From Burkholderiales bacterium (GTDB lineage Bacteria; Pseudomonadota; Gammaproteobacteria; Burkholderiales; Burkholderiaceae_C), in NCBI GenBank assembly GCA_947372225.1, contig CANBSV010000009.1:1-46036 (forward strand): a DNA stretch of 46,036 nt, written 5' to 3'. Below the pieces are notes generated by a model. That model ran no database searches, was not told where the DNA came from, and was given only the letters and a program-made list of their open reading frames with translations. Within the stretch, counting starts at the first letter, position 1; every line of letters starts with the position of its first letter. Made by a program: the position numbers and the translations under genes. Below, one piece after another: positions 19,435-26,908 of this stretch.

Positions 19435-21525
19435 TCAGATCGCCAGCGGGTCGACGTCAACCGCCCAGCGCAAGATGCGCTCATGTCCCGCGCGGGCCTG
19501 ACGCTCGTGGTGCAGCTGCGGCAGCCACCAGGCCAGAAAGCGCTGCATCGACTGGCGTGAGGGCGACTCGAGCAGCAGTTGCATGCGCTCGACATCGGCC
19601 ACTCGCGCGATCGGCGTGGGCACCGGTTGATACAGCGTGACGCCGGCGGCTTCGGCGTCGCCCTCGGCGAGGCGCGAAGCAGCTTGCAGGAAACCGCGTG
19701 CGGCCTCGGCCGTTTTTGCTTCGGCGCGCAGCAGCGCCAGATGCGAAAACGGTGGCAGCCCCGCCATGCGGCGCTCGTCGAGCTGAGTCGCTGCAAAGGC
19801 ATCGAAATCATGGCCACGCAGCGCGGCATAGAGCGCGTGCTGCGGATGCCAGGTCTGCACCCACATCTCGCTGCGTTCGGCCTGTGCGGCGTCGCGCCCT
19901 GCCCGCCCACCGGCTTGCATCAGCAGCGCGAACAGCCGTTCGGGCGCTCGGAAATCGCTGCTGAACAGCGACGCGTCAGGGTTGACCGCCGCCACCAGCG
20001 TGATGCGGCGGAAGTCGTGGCCCTTCGTGATCATCTGCGTGCCGACCAACACATCGACCTCGCCCGCATGCACGGCACCCAGTTGCATTTCGAGGGAGCC
20101 CCTGGCGCGCGTGCTGTCGGCGTCGATGCGGGCGATGCGTGCCGGCGTGCCGTCGGGGCGCTTGAGCAGCTCGGCGAGTTGTTCTTCCAGCCGCTCGGTG
20201 CCGCGACCCATCGGTGCAATGTCGAGGTTGCCGCAGTCAGGGCAGGCGCGCGGCACGCGCTCGGTGTAGCCGCAGTGGTGACAGCGCAGCGTGCGGTCGA
20301 GCTTGTGAAAGACGCGCCAGACGCTGCAGTGGGCGCAAGCGCTCTTCCAGCCGCAGTCGCCGCAGTGCAGCACCGGGGCATAGCCGCGACGGTTGAGAAA
20401 CACCAGGCTTTGGTCACCGCAAGCGATGCGCTGGTTCAGCGCATCGAGCAACGGCGGCGATATCACCGCGCCGCCCTTGACGCGCGGCTGCAGGTTCATG
20501 TCGACCAGTCGCACCCGTGGCAGGGCCCCATCGCCGATGCGCGCCGGCAGCGACAGACGCAAGTAGCGGCCCTCCTGAGCGCGCTGCCACGTCTCGAGCG
20601 ACGGCGTGGCCGAGCCCAGCAGCACCGTGGCGCCTTCGAGCTTGCCGCGGTAGATGGCCAGATCACGGGCCGAGTAGCGTGCGCCTTCTTGCTGCTTGTA
20701 GGACGAGTCGTGTTCTTCGTCGACCACGATCAGGCCGAGCCGAGGCATCGAGGCGAACACCGCCAGCCGCGTGCCCAGCACCAGATCGGCCAGCCCCAGA
20801 TGCGCCGCCAGCCAGCTGCGCAGTCGCTGCGAGGGGGTCAGGGCGCTGTGCATCGACACGATGCGTCGCCCGGCGAAGCGCTCGGCAAAGCGCGCCTCAA
20901 GCTGCGGCGTCAGGTTGATCTCGGGCACCAGCACCAGCGCCTGCCGGCCCGCCGCCAAGGCCTTGGCGGCGGCCTGCAGGTAGATCTCGGTCTTGCCGCT
21001 GCCCGTGATGCCGTGCAGCATCACGGTGGGCGCGACGGCTTGTGATGCCGCTTGCGACAGTTCGCTGAGCACGCGCTGCTGAGCTTCGCTCAACGTGGGC
21101 GCTGTCTGGGGAGCGACGTCTGGTGCAGCAGGGACTGCAGTCAAGGCCTTGTGCAGGCGGGCGACGCGCTGACGCACCTGACCGTCGTCGAGCTTGCGCA
21201 GCTCGGGCGGCAGAACTGACAGCGCCACCTCACCGATCCCGCGCTGGTAATAGGAAGCGGTGAACTCCACCAGTTCCAGCCACCGCTGGGGCAGCGGCGG
21301 CAGCGAAGTGAGCGCATGCAGCACGTGCTTGAACTCAACCTCCATTGCGGGATCGGGCGCCTCGCCCGCGCTCCACACGACGCCTGCGACCTCTCGCCGG
21401 CCCAGCGGCACGCGCACCAGGGTGCCAGCGGGCAGCGCCACGTCGCCGAGGTAGGTCAGCGGTTCACCGACGGTCGTGTGCGCCGGGGTGTCTACAGCGA
21501 CGCGCAACGAGGTGCTTTCAGGCAT
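19435..21525 (-). CDS. priA: Primosomal protein N' (replication restart helicase PriA)
   Basis: A 3'-5' helicase that recognises stalled forks and reloads the replisome. It is 696 residues. The N-terminal DNA-binding domain occupies about 1-110. Walker A is GITGSGKT at residues 172-179 and the Walker B box is DEEH (VVDEEHDSSYKQQEG). The two-zinc insertion is visible as CGDCGWKSACAHC, then CHHCGYTERVPRACPDCG. The helicase motifs GTQMITKGHDF and QAGGRAGR follow. The ATG at 21525 is chosen over a TTG three codons upstream. An AT-richer spacer with DnaA-box-like sites lies just upstream. Confidence 0.97.
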   Translation of the reverse strand: MPESTSLRVAVDTPAHTTVGEPLTYLGDVALPAGTLVRVPLGRREVAGVVWSAGEAPDPAMEVEFKHVLHALTSLPPLPQRWLELVEFTASYYQRGIGEVALSVLPPELRKLDDGQVRQRVARLHKALTAVPAAPDVAPQTAPTLSEAQQRVLSELSQAASQAVAPTVMLHGITGSGKTEIYLQAAAKALAAGRQALVLVPEINLTPQLEARFAERFAGRRIVSMHSALTPSQRLRSWLAAHLGLADLVLGTRLAVFASMPRLGLIVVDEEHDSSYKQQEGARYSARDLAIYRGKLEGATVLLGSATPSLETWQRAQEGRYLRLSLPARIGDGALPRVRLVDMNLQPRVKGGAVISPPLLDALNQRIACGDQSLVFLNRRGYAPVLHCGDCGWKSACAHCSVWRVFHKLDRTLRCHHCGYTERVPRACPDCGNLDIAPMGRGTERLEEQLAELLKRPDGTPARIARIDADSTRARGSLEMQLGAVHAGEVDVLVGTQMITKGHDFRRITLVAAVNPDASLFSSDFRAPERLFALLMQAGGRAGRDAAQAERSEMWVQTWHPQHALYAALRGHDFDAFAATQLDERRMAGLPPFSHLALLRAEAKTAEAARGFLQAASRLAEGDAEAAGVTLYQPVPTPIARVADVERMQLLLESPSRQSMQRFLAWWLPQLHHERQARAGHERILRWAVDVDPLAI

Positions 21526-21612
21526 CGCTGTCAACCACCCGTTTAAGTCGGGAACCTAAACTTTTACTGAGACTCCGCGAGTAAGTGACTGATTCAATTA
21601 AGGTTTTTGACC

Positions 21613-21633
21613 TATCCACCCAATGTGTGGATA
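21613..21633. repeat. Inverted repeat TATCCAC-N7-GTGGATA
   Basis: Two perfect 7-base arms (21613-21619 and 21627-21633) are separated by 7 bases. Both arms are the core of the DnaA box, so the pair is two boxes facing each other. One box is complete and the other partial. Confidence 0.9.
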
Positions 21634-21634
21634 A
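21626..21634 (-). promoter_or_regulatory. Consensus DnaA box
   Basis: The minus strand reads TTATCCACA, an exact match to the high-affinity E. coli DnaA box. It lies about 100 bases upstream of the priA start. DnaA binding is inferred only from the match. Confidence 0.55.
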
Positions 21635-21713
21635 CTTTGTGTGCAACCTGCACAAACCAGCGCTAACGTCTTGATTCAACTGGGACAGCCTTACGTTGCC
21701 CGCTTTCGCGGCA

Positions 21714-21731
21714 TCATTGACACTTCAATGA
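21714..21731. repeat. Perfect dyad TCATTGA-N4-TCAATGA
   Basis: Seven-base arms with a four-base centre (CACT) form a perfect inverted repeat in the hemE-priA spacer. It could be an operator for a dimeric regulator or a small hairpin. The spacing does not fit FNR/CRP sites (TTGA-N6-TCAA). No T-run follows, so it is not a terminator. Confidence 0.75.
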
Positions 21732-21813
21732 AATCAATAACTTAGGCGACTTTTAATAAACCCTCAAGTGGCACGACACCAGAGGGGGTGCAAAAAGGCA
21801 GATCCCTGAAAAA

Positions 21814-21822
21814 TGGGGATAA
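21814..21822 (-). promoter_or_regulatory. DnaA-box variant
   Basis: The minus strand reads TTATCCCCA, one mismatch from the DnaA consensus. It is in the same spacer, same orientation as the consensus box at 21626. A single 9-mer with one mismatch can occur by chance. Confidence 0.3.
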
Positions 21823-22000
21823 GTCAATACCCACAACCGATTTGATTGAGGCCCTGAACGCATTAAAGGCACTTTATCGAGCCCACAGCCGGGCCAAGGC
21901 AAGACCACTGACGGGTCAACGGGCAGGCCTACATGAGCGCTCACTCACGAAACAACCCAAGGCCCTGAAGGACCTACAACTCAGTGAGCCGCTGGTCTGG

Positions 22001-23095
22001 CTAGCGCGGCTGACGCAAACGGCGCGACACCTCGTGTACGGCATCGACCAGGGCCGTGACGTGATCCGGAGGTGTGTGCTGGCTGATACCGTGGCCGAGA
22101 TTGAAGATGTGACCATCCACCAGCCCATTACGGGGCTCGCCGGGAGCACCAAAACTCTCCAAAGTTTTGGTCACTTCGGCACGGATTTGATCGGGATTCG
22201 CGAACAGCACGTTCGGATCCAGGTTGCCCTGCAACGCCACGCTGTGACCCACCCGAGCACGCGCCGAACCCAGGTTGACGGTCCAGTCCAATCCCAAGAC
22301 ATCGGGGCCCAAAGCCGCCATCTCCTCGAGCCACAACCCGCCGCCCTTGGTAAACACGATGTGCGGAATACGCTGGCCGTTGTGTTCCTTCTTGAGCTGC
22401 TGCAGCACCCGCTGCGTGTAGGCGAGGCTGAACGCCTGGAAGGCACCATCGGCCAGCACGCCGCCCCAGCTGTCGAACACCATCACGGCTTGAGCGCCAG
22501 CTTCGATCTGGGTGTTGAGGTAGAGCGCCACGGCATCGGCGTTGATCGCAAGGATCCGGTGCATGAGGGCGGGACGGCTGTAGAGCATCGTCTTGACGAG
22601 CCGGTAGTCGTCTGAGCCCGCCCCTTCGACCATGTAGCAAGCCAGCGTCCACGGACTTCCCGAAAAACCGATCAGCGGCACCCGGCCGTTGAGCGCCTTG
22701 CGAATCGAGGTCACGGCATCGAACACGTAGCGAAGCTTGTCCATGTCCGGCACAGCCAGCCGGTCGACGGCAGCTTCATCGCGCACCGCATGTTCGAACT
22801 TCGGGCCTTCACCAAGGGCGAAGCTCAGTCCCAGCCCCATCGCATCAGGCACCGTGAGGATGTCGCTGAACAAGATGGCCGCATCGAGCGCGTAGCGCTC
22901 CAACGGCTGCAGCGTGACTTCGGTGGCGTAGTCGGTGTTGGTCGCCAGACCCATGAAACTGCCCGCCTTGGCGCGCGTAGCGCGGTACTCGGGCAGGTAA
23001 CGCCCTGCCTGCCGCATCAGCCAGACGGGAGTGTGATCGGTGGGCTGCCGCAGACAGGCGCGCAGGAAACTGTCGTTTTGGAGTGGTGCGTACAT
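22001..23095 (-). CDS. hemE: Uroporphyrinogen decarboxylase
   Basis: A cytosolic TIM-barrel enzyme that removes four carboxyl groups from uroporphyrinogen III to give coproporphyrinogen III in haem synthesis. It is 364 residues. The signature PVWLMRQAGRYLPEYRA carries R28 and R32, which bind substrate carboxylates, and SDILTVPDAMG carries the catalytic Asp. The C-terminal part has the typical GNLDPNVLFA and FNLGHGISQHTPPDHV. The ATG at 23095 gives the family N-terminus; the longer frame upstream overlaps cysM. It is divergent from cysM across 80 bases. Confidence 0.97.
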   Translation of the reverse strand: MYAPLQNDSFLRACLRQPTDHTPVWLMRQAGRYLPEYRATRAKAGSFMGLATNTDYATEVTLQPLERYALDAAILFSDILTVPDAMGLGLSFALGEGPKFEHAVRDEAAVDRLAVPDMDKLRYVFDAVTSIRKALNGRVPLIGFSGSPWTLACYMVEGAGSDDYRLVKTMLYSRPALMHRILAINADAVALYLNTQIEAGAQAVMVFDSWGGVLADGAFQAFSLAYTQRVLQQLKKEHNGQRIPHIVFTKGGGLWLEEMAALGPDVLGLDWTVNLGSARARVGHSVALQGNLDPNVLFANPDQIRAEVTKTLESFGAPGEPRNGLVDGHIFNLGHGISQHTPPDHVTALVDAVHEVSRRLRQPR

Positions 23096-23175
23096 CGCAG
23101 AATTATCACGCTCATAATTTGTCCGAATCGACCTTTCCGACTCGGGAAAACGAAGGGCCCCACAGGAGATAGAGC

Positions 23176-24096
23176 ATGCGCGTTGACAACATTCTTCAGA
23201 CCATCGGCCATACCCCTCACGTGCGCGTGAACCGGCTTTTCGGGGCAAACCAGCAGGTGTTCATCAAGAGCGAACGCAGCAATCCCGGTGGCTCCATCAA
23301 AGACCGCATTGCGCTGGCGATGGTCGAAGCGGCTGAGCGGTCTGGTGCGTTGCGCGCTGGTGCGACCATCATCGAACCGACCTCGGGCAACACCGGTGTG
23401 GGACTCGCGATGGTGGCGGCCGTCAAGGGCTACAAGCTGGTGTTGGTGATGCCCGAGAGCATGAGCATCGAGCGGCGCCGGCTGATGCTGGCCTTCGGCG
23501 CCAGCTTTGAGTTGACGCCTCGCGAAAAGGGCATGGGTGGGGCCATCGCTCGCGCAGCAGAGCTGGTCGCAGCGACGCCCAACGCCTGGATGCCGCAACA
23601 GTTCGAGAACCCTGCCAATGTCGATGTGCATGTGAACACCACGGCGCAGGAGATTGCCGCAGACTTCCCCGACGGTATCGATGCGCTGATCACAGGGGTG
23701 GGCACAGGCGGGCACATCACTGGCTGCGCGCAAGTGCTCAAAGCACGTTGGCCTCAGCTGAAGGTCTACGCGGTGGAGCCATCTGCCAGCCCCGTGATCA
23801 GTGGTGGAAAACCCGGCCCGCACCCAATTCAAGGCATCGGAGCCGGGTTCATCCCGAAGAACCTGCACACGCAGTTGCTCGACGGCGTGATCCAGGTCGA
23901 GGCAGAGGCCGCGCGCGACATGGCGCGTCGGTGCGCCCGAGAGGAAGGCATGCTGGTGGGGATTTCATCGGGCGCCACGCTGGCGGCAATCGCACAGAAA
24001 CTGCCCGAGCTGCCGGCAGGCGCGACGGTGCTGGGCTTCAACTACGACACCGGCGAGCGGTACCTGTCGATCGAGGGCTTTTTGCCGGTCGAGTGA
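23176..24096 (+). CDS. cysM: Cysteine synthase B
   Basis: A PLP fold-type II enzyme of 306 residues that makes L-cysteine from O-acetylserine and sulfide or thiosulfate. The PLP lysine is K42 in NPGGSIKDRIA. The substrate loop is TSGNTGVG and the phosphate-binding loop is GVGTGGHITG. Family-level features such as the length and the segment SNPGGSIKDR favour CysM over CysK, although the call is not absolute. The ATG at 23176 has AGGAGA at 23164-23169. Its substrate could be supplied by the short serine acetyltransferase at 10921-11430. Confidence 0.94.
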   Translation: MRVDNILQTIGHTPHVRVNRLFGANQQVFIKSERSNPGGSIKDRIALAMVEAAERSGALRAGATIIEPTSGNTGVGLAMVAAVKGYKLVLVMPESMSIERRRLMLAFGASFELTPREKGMGGAIARAAELVAATPNAWMPQQFENPANVDVHVNTTAQEIAADFPDGIDALITGVGTGGHITGCAQVLKARWPQLKVYAVEPSASPVISGGKPGPHPIQGIGAGFIPKNLHTQLLDGVIQVEAEAARDMARRCAREEGMLVGISSGATLAAIAQKLPELPAGATVLGFNYDTGERYLSIEGFLPVE

Positions 24097-24185
24097 ACGA
24101 GCATCGCGGCTGTACGCGCTCAATGCGGGGCGAGCAGACTCTCTCTAGCATTTCCTCTTTCTCATCGCTTTCAGGAGCGCGCCTC

Positions 24186-24794
24186 ATGTTTCGCACCCTA
24201 CGCATCGCCAGCCTGGCCTTCATTTGCTCGCTGTGCCTGAGCGGCTGTGGCTACAACGAGTTCCAGCGGCTCGACGAACAGGTCAAAGCGGGTATGTCAG
24301 AGGTTCTGAACCAATACCAGCGACGCGCCGACCTGATCCCCAACATCGTCGCCACCGTCAAGGGTGAAGCGAATTTCGAGCAGGAGACACTGACCAAGGT
24401 GATCGAAGCTCGATCCAAGGCCACCAGCATCCAAGCCACGCCAGAGCTGATCAACGACCCCGCCGCGTTCGCCAGGTTTCAGCAGGCGCAAGGCGAGCTG
24501 TCTGGCGCGTTGGGCCGATTGATGGTGGTGTCCGAGCAGTACCCCAACCTCAAGGCCAATCAAGGTTTTCAGGATTTGCGCGTGCAACTTGAAGGCACCG
24601 AGAACCGGGTGACCGTGGCGCGCAACCGCTACATCAAGACGGTCACCGAGTTCAACGTGCTTGCGCGCAGCTTCCCAAGCAACCTGACAGCCATGGTGTT
24701 CGGCTACCCGGTCAAGCCGAACTTCAGCGTGCAAAACGAGGCCGAGATCTCCAAAACCCCGGCTGTCAGTTTTGACAAGCCCGCTCCAAAGTAG
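24186..24794 (+). CDS. LemA family lipoprotein
   Basis: A 202-residue LemA-family protein. The signal peptide ends in a lipobox LSGC with the lipidation Cys at residue 21, so it is probably membrane-anchored. The family core begins YNEFQRLDEQVKAGMSEV and includes QRRADLIPNIVATVKG and TVARNRYIKTVTEFN; the structure is a long helical bundle. The precise role in bacteria is unknown. It is followed after 6 bases by a secreted TPM-domain gene and then a second one. This LemA-TPM-TPM order recurs in betaproteobacteria, suggesting joint envelope function. Confidence 0.94.
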   Translation: MFRTLRIASLAFICSLCLSGCGYNEFQRLDEQVKAGMSEVLNQYQRRADLIPNIVATVKGEANFEQETLTKVIEARSKATSIQATPELINDPAAFARFQQAQGELSGALGRLMVVSEQYPNLKANQGFQDLRVQLEGTENRVTVARNRYIKTVTEFNVLARSFPSNLTAMVFGYPVKPNFSVQNEAEISKTPAVSFDKPAPK

Positions 24795-24800
24795 CCGGGG

Positions 24801-25763
24801 ATGTGGCTGCGACCGGGCGCCGGTGGCATGACTCCCGGAGCACCCCTGCCCCCCACGTCGCGCGATATTTCACCCGCGGGCTGGTTGACTCTGCTGGTTT
24901 GGGTGCTCGCAGCGTTGGCTGTGCTTCGGTGCCCTGCGGCTTCGGCACAGGACGTGCAGCCCGTGCCCACTCTCAGCGCTCGGGTGATTGACCAGACCGC
25001 GACCCTCGATGCGACGCAACAGGCCGATCTGTCCGCCAAGCTTGAGTCCATCGAGCAGCAGTTGGGCAGCCAGATCGTGGTGCTGATGGTGCCCAGCACG
25101 ATGCCAGAAGACATCGCCTCGTACAGCCAGCGGGTCGCAGACACCTGGAAGATCGGTCGTAGGGACATCGGCGACGGCCTGCTGATCGTCGTTGCCAAGG
25201 GCGATCGACGTGTGCGCATCGAAGTGGCGAAGGCTCTTGAGGGCGCGATCCCCGATCTGGGAGCGAAACGGATCATCGACACGCAGATCACGCCAGCGTT
25301 TCGCTCCGGCAACTATGCGAGCGGGTTGAATGCCGGGGTCGATCAGGTGGCCGCGCTCATTCGGGGTGAGGCCCTTCCCGCTCCCGTGCTCCCCACTTCG
25401 GGTCACGATGGCGAAACCTACAAAAGTGCGCTCGTGCTTTTGTTCTTCGCCATATTTCTCGTGGGTCCGGTTCTCGTGCGCATCCTAGGACGCAGAGTCG
25501 GTCCCTTGGCCGCAGCAGCAGGGACAACGATGCTGGGATGGTGGCTGACGACCAGCGTGCTGTTCGCCCTCGGGGGGGGTCTGTCGGCACTTGTGTTGGT
25601 CGGCCTGATTGCCCTCGGAAGGACGCAACAGGGCTGGAGCAGCAGCAGTTCTTCTGGCGCCTCGTCGAGTGGCTGGGGCGGGTCGGGCGGTGGTGGGGGC
25701 GGGAGTTTCAGTTCAGGTGGTGGTGGCGACTTTGGCGGCGGCGGCGCTTCAGGCAGTTGGTGA
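24801..25763 (+). CDS. TPM-domain membrane protein (YgcG family)
   Basis: A 320-residue protein with a signal peptide (hydrophobic core about residues 28-44, cleavage near ASAQD). A TPM domain (TPM_phosphatase) covers about 55-175, with the segment GDGLLIVVAKGDRRVRIEVAKALEG. Two or three hydrophobic segments lie between residues 205 and 270. The C-terminus is a Ser/Gly-rich tail (WGGSGGGGGGSFSSGGGGDFGGGG). This architecture is typical of YgcG-like proteins next to LemA. Plant relatives act in photosystem repair, but the bacterial function is not settled. The ATG at 24801 is 6 bases after the lemA stop. Confidence 0.9.
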   Translation: MWLRPGAGGMTPGAPLPPTSRDISPAGWLTLLVWVLAALAVLRCPAASAQDVQPVPTLSARVIDQTATLDATQQADLSAKLESIEQQLGSQIVVLMVPSTMPEDIASYSQRVADTWKIGRRDIGDGLLIVVAKGDRRVRIEVAKALEGAIPDLGAKRIIDTQITPAFRSGNYASGLNAGVDQVAALIRGEALPAPVLPTSGHDGETYKSALVLLFFAIFLVGPVLVRILGRRVGPLAAAAGTTMLGWWLTTSVLFALGGGLSALVLVGLIALGRTQQGWSSSSSSGASSSGWGGSGGGGGGSFSSGGGGDFGGGGASGSW

Positions 25764-25795
25764 GCCATAACGGCGGTGATTTGATTCGGCAACCC

Positions 25796-26302
25796 ATGAA
25801 CAAGCTTGTGCGCATCCTCAGACATTGCTGGCTCGACGAAGGCGACGTGCGGCGAACGATTGGGTCGGACGCACTGGCCCGTATCGGGGCTCACGTGGCC
25901 AAGAGCGAGCGTACGCACTCCGGGGAGTTGCGGGTATGCGTCGAGGCGGGGCTACCGCTCGCGGATTTATGGCGAAACACGACTGCCCGGGAGCGAGCCA
26001 TTGCGGTGTTCAGCCAACTGGGCGTGTGGGACACAGAGCACAACAACGGTGTGCTGATCTATTTGCTGTTTGCAGAGCGTTGCATCGAGATCGTTGCCGA
26101 CCGCGGCATCGCCGGGCGCGTGCCACCTCAAATCTGGCGGGACATTTCGCAACGGCTGAGCGAAGCCTTCAAGCAAGGCGCCCACGAGCGCGGCCTGCTC
26201 GATGCGGTGGATCAAGTGGGTGCGTTGCTGGTCGAGTACTTTCCAGCCATGCCCGCAGATCGCAACCCTAACGAATTGCCGAATGAGCCAGACGTTCGAT
26301 GA
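25796..26302 (+). CDS. TPM-domain protein, second copy without tail
   Basis: A 168-residue protein whose centre matches the TPM domain in a more diverged form: SERTHSGELRVCVEAGLPL, then GVWDTEHNNGVLIYLLFAERCIEIVADRGIAGRV and a C-terminal helix ending in VEYFPAMP. It has no signal peptide and no Gly-rich tail, unlike its upstream neighbour. The ATG at 25796 is the first good start after the previous gene (33 bases); no strong ribosome-binding site is seen. As the third gene of lemA-TPM-TPM it may be the cytoplasmic member of the set. Convergent to atpC with the atp terminator between. Confidence 0.85.
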   Translation: MNKLVRILRHCWLDEGDVRRTIGSDALARIGAHVAKSERTHSGELRVCVEAGLPLADLWRNTTARERAIAVFSQLGVWDTEHNNGVLIYLLFAERCIEIVADRGIAGRVPPQIWRDISQRLSEAFKQGAHERGLLDAVDQVGALLVEYFPAMPADRNPNELPNEPDVR

Positions 26303-26314
26303 GGCTGGGCTCAA

Positions 26315-26340
26315 TAAAAAACCCGCCTCGTTGGGCGGGT
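26315..26340 (-). terminator. Terminator of the atp operon
   Basis: A 7-bp stem (ACCCGCC / GGCGGGT) with a six-base loop is followed on the minus strand by TTTTTT and ATTGA. It lies about 28 bases after the atpC stop. On the plus strand only TT follows, so it is mainly an atp terminator, though the hairpin may also slow transcription from the lemA side. Confidence 0.9.
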
Positions 26341-26368
26341 TCAGACCTGAAGGCTCAAGTCGCGCGGA

Positions 26369-26785
26369 TCACTTCTGACGATACTTTCGAAGCGCCGCAA
26401 TCTGTGCCGCCATGACAGCAAATTCACCTTGGGCCTTGGCAAAGTCGATGTCGCTCTTGGCGTTTTTCATCGCTTCTTCAGCCATTTGCCTGGCGTCATT
26501 CGCCTTGGCCTCGTCCAAATCCTTGCCGCGAATCGCCGTGTCAGCCAACACCGTCACCGTGCCAGGCTGAACCTCGAGGATGCCGCCGGCCACGAAAACA
26601 AACTCTTCGGCGTCATTGTCAGCGCGAACGATGCGCACCGCGCCGGGCCGAATCCGGGTGATCAGCGGCGTGTGCCGCGGATAAATACCCAATTCGCCCA
26701 TCTCTCCTGGCAAAGCCACGAACTTGGCTTCACCGGAGAAGATCGACTCCTCGGCAGATACGACATCTACGTGAATGGTTGACAT
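26369..26785 (-). CDS. atpC: ATP synthase epsilon subunit
   Basis: The 138-residue epsilon subunit of the F1 central stalk, which can inhibit ATP hydrolysis. The N-terminal beta-sandwich starts IHVDVVSAEESIFSGEAKFVALPG and contains GELGIYPRHTPLI. The C-terminal helical hairpin is shown by DLDEAKANDARQMAEEAMKNAKSDID. It is the last gene of the operon, 123 bases after atpD, the widest gap in the cluster. A terminator follows. Confidence 0.97.
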   Translation of the reverse strand: MSTIHVDVVSAEESIFSGEAKFVALPGEMGELGIYPRHTPLITRIRPGAVRIVRADNDAEEFVFVAGGILEVQPGTVTVLADTAIRGKDLDEAKANDARQMAEEAMKNAKSDIDFAKAQGEFAVMAAQIAALRKYRQK

Positions 26786-26908
26786 GCTGATGTTCCGTTA
26801 GCGTGAGAAGGAAATTCACCAACCCTGCATCAGGTGATCGGGGAGGGTGGGCGCCAGCGGATCCAAATCCACTCGGCACCAACACCGCGCCGCACACCAC
26901 TACAGGAC

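Larger units (their letters stand above)
21526..22000. other. AT-richer noncoding spacer between hemE and priA
   Basis: These 475 bases are clearly richer in A+T than the flanking genes, especially 21540-21830. They hold an inverted pair of DnaA-box-like sequences, a further box variant near 21814, and a separate perfect dyad at 21714-21731. No convincing gene is present: frames across it are short or are extensions of antisense frames over hemE. It must include the priA promoter and the hemE 3' end, but I could not pick a confident promoter or terminator. Confidence 0.7.

Noticed and set aside
21714..21731. FNR/CRP binding site
   Set aside because: The half-sites resemble TTGA / TCAA but are four bases apart; the family needs six.
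21788..22000. Possible small plus-strand gene in the hemE-priA spacer
   Set aside because: The frame runs straight into the antisense of hemE and has no stop near the spacer end. Its residues match nothing I know, and no ribosome-binding site is visible.
21526..22000. Chromosome replication origin
   Set aside because: Only one exact DnaA box and two partial ones are seen. There is no dnaA, rpmH or AT-rich unwinding repeat cluster. Kept only as a possible DnaA-binding locus.
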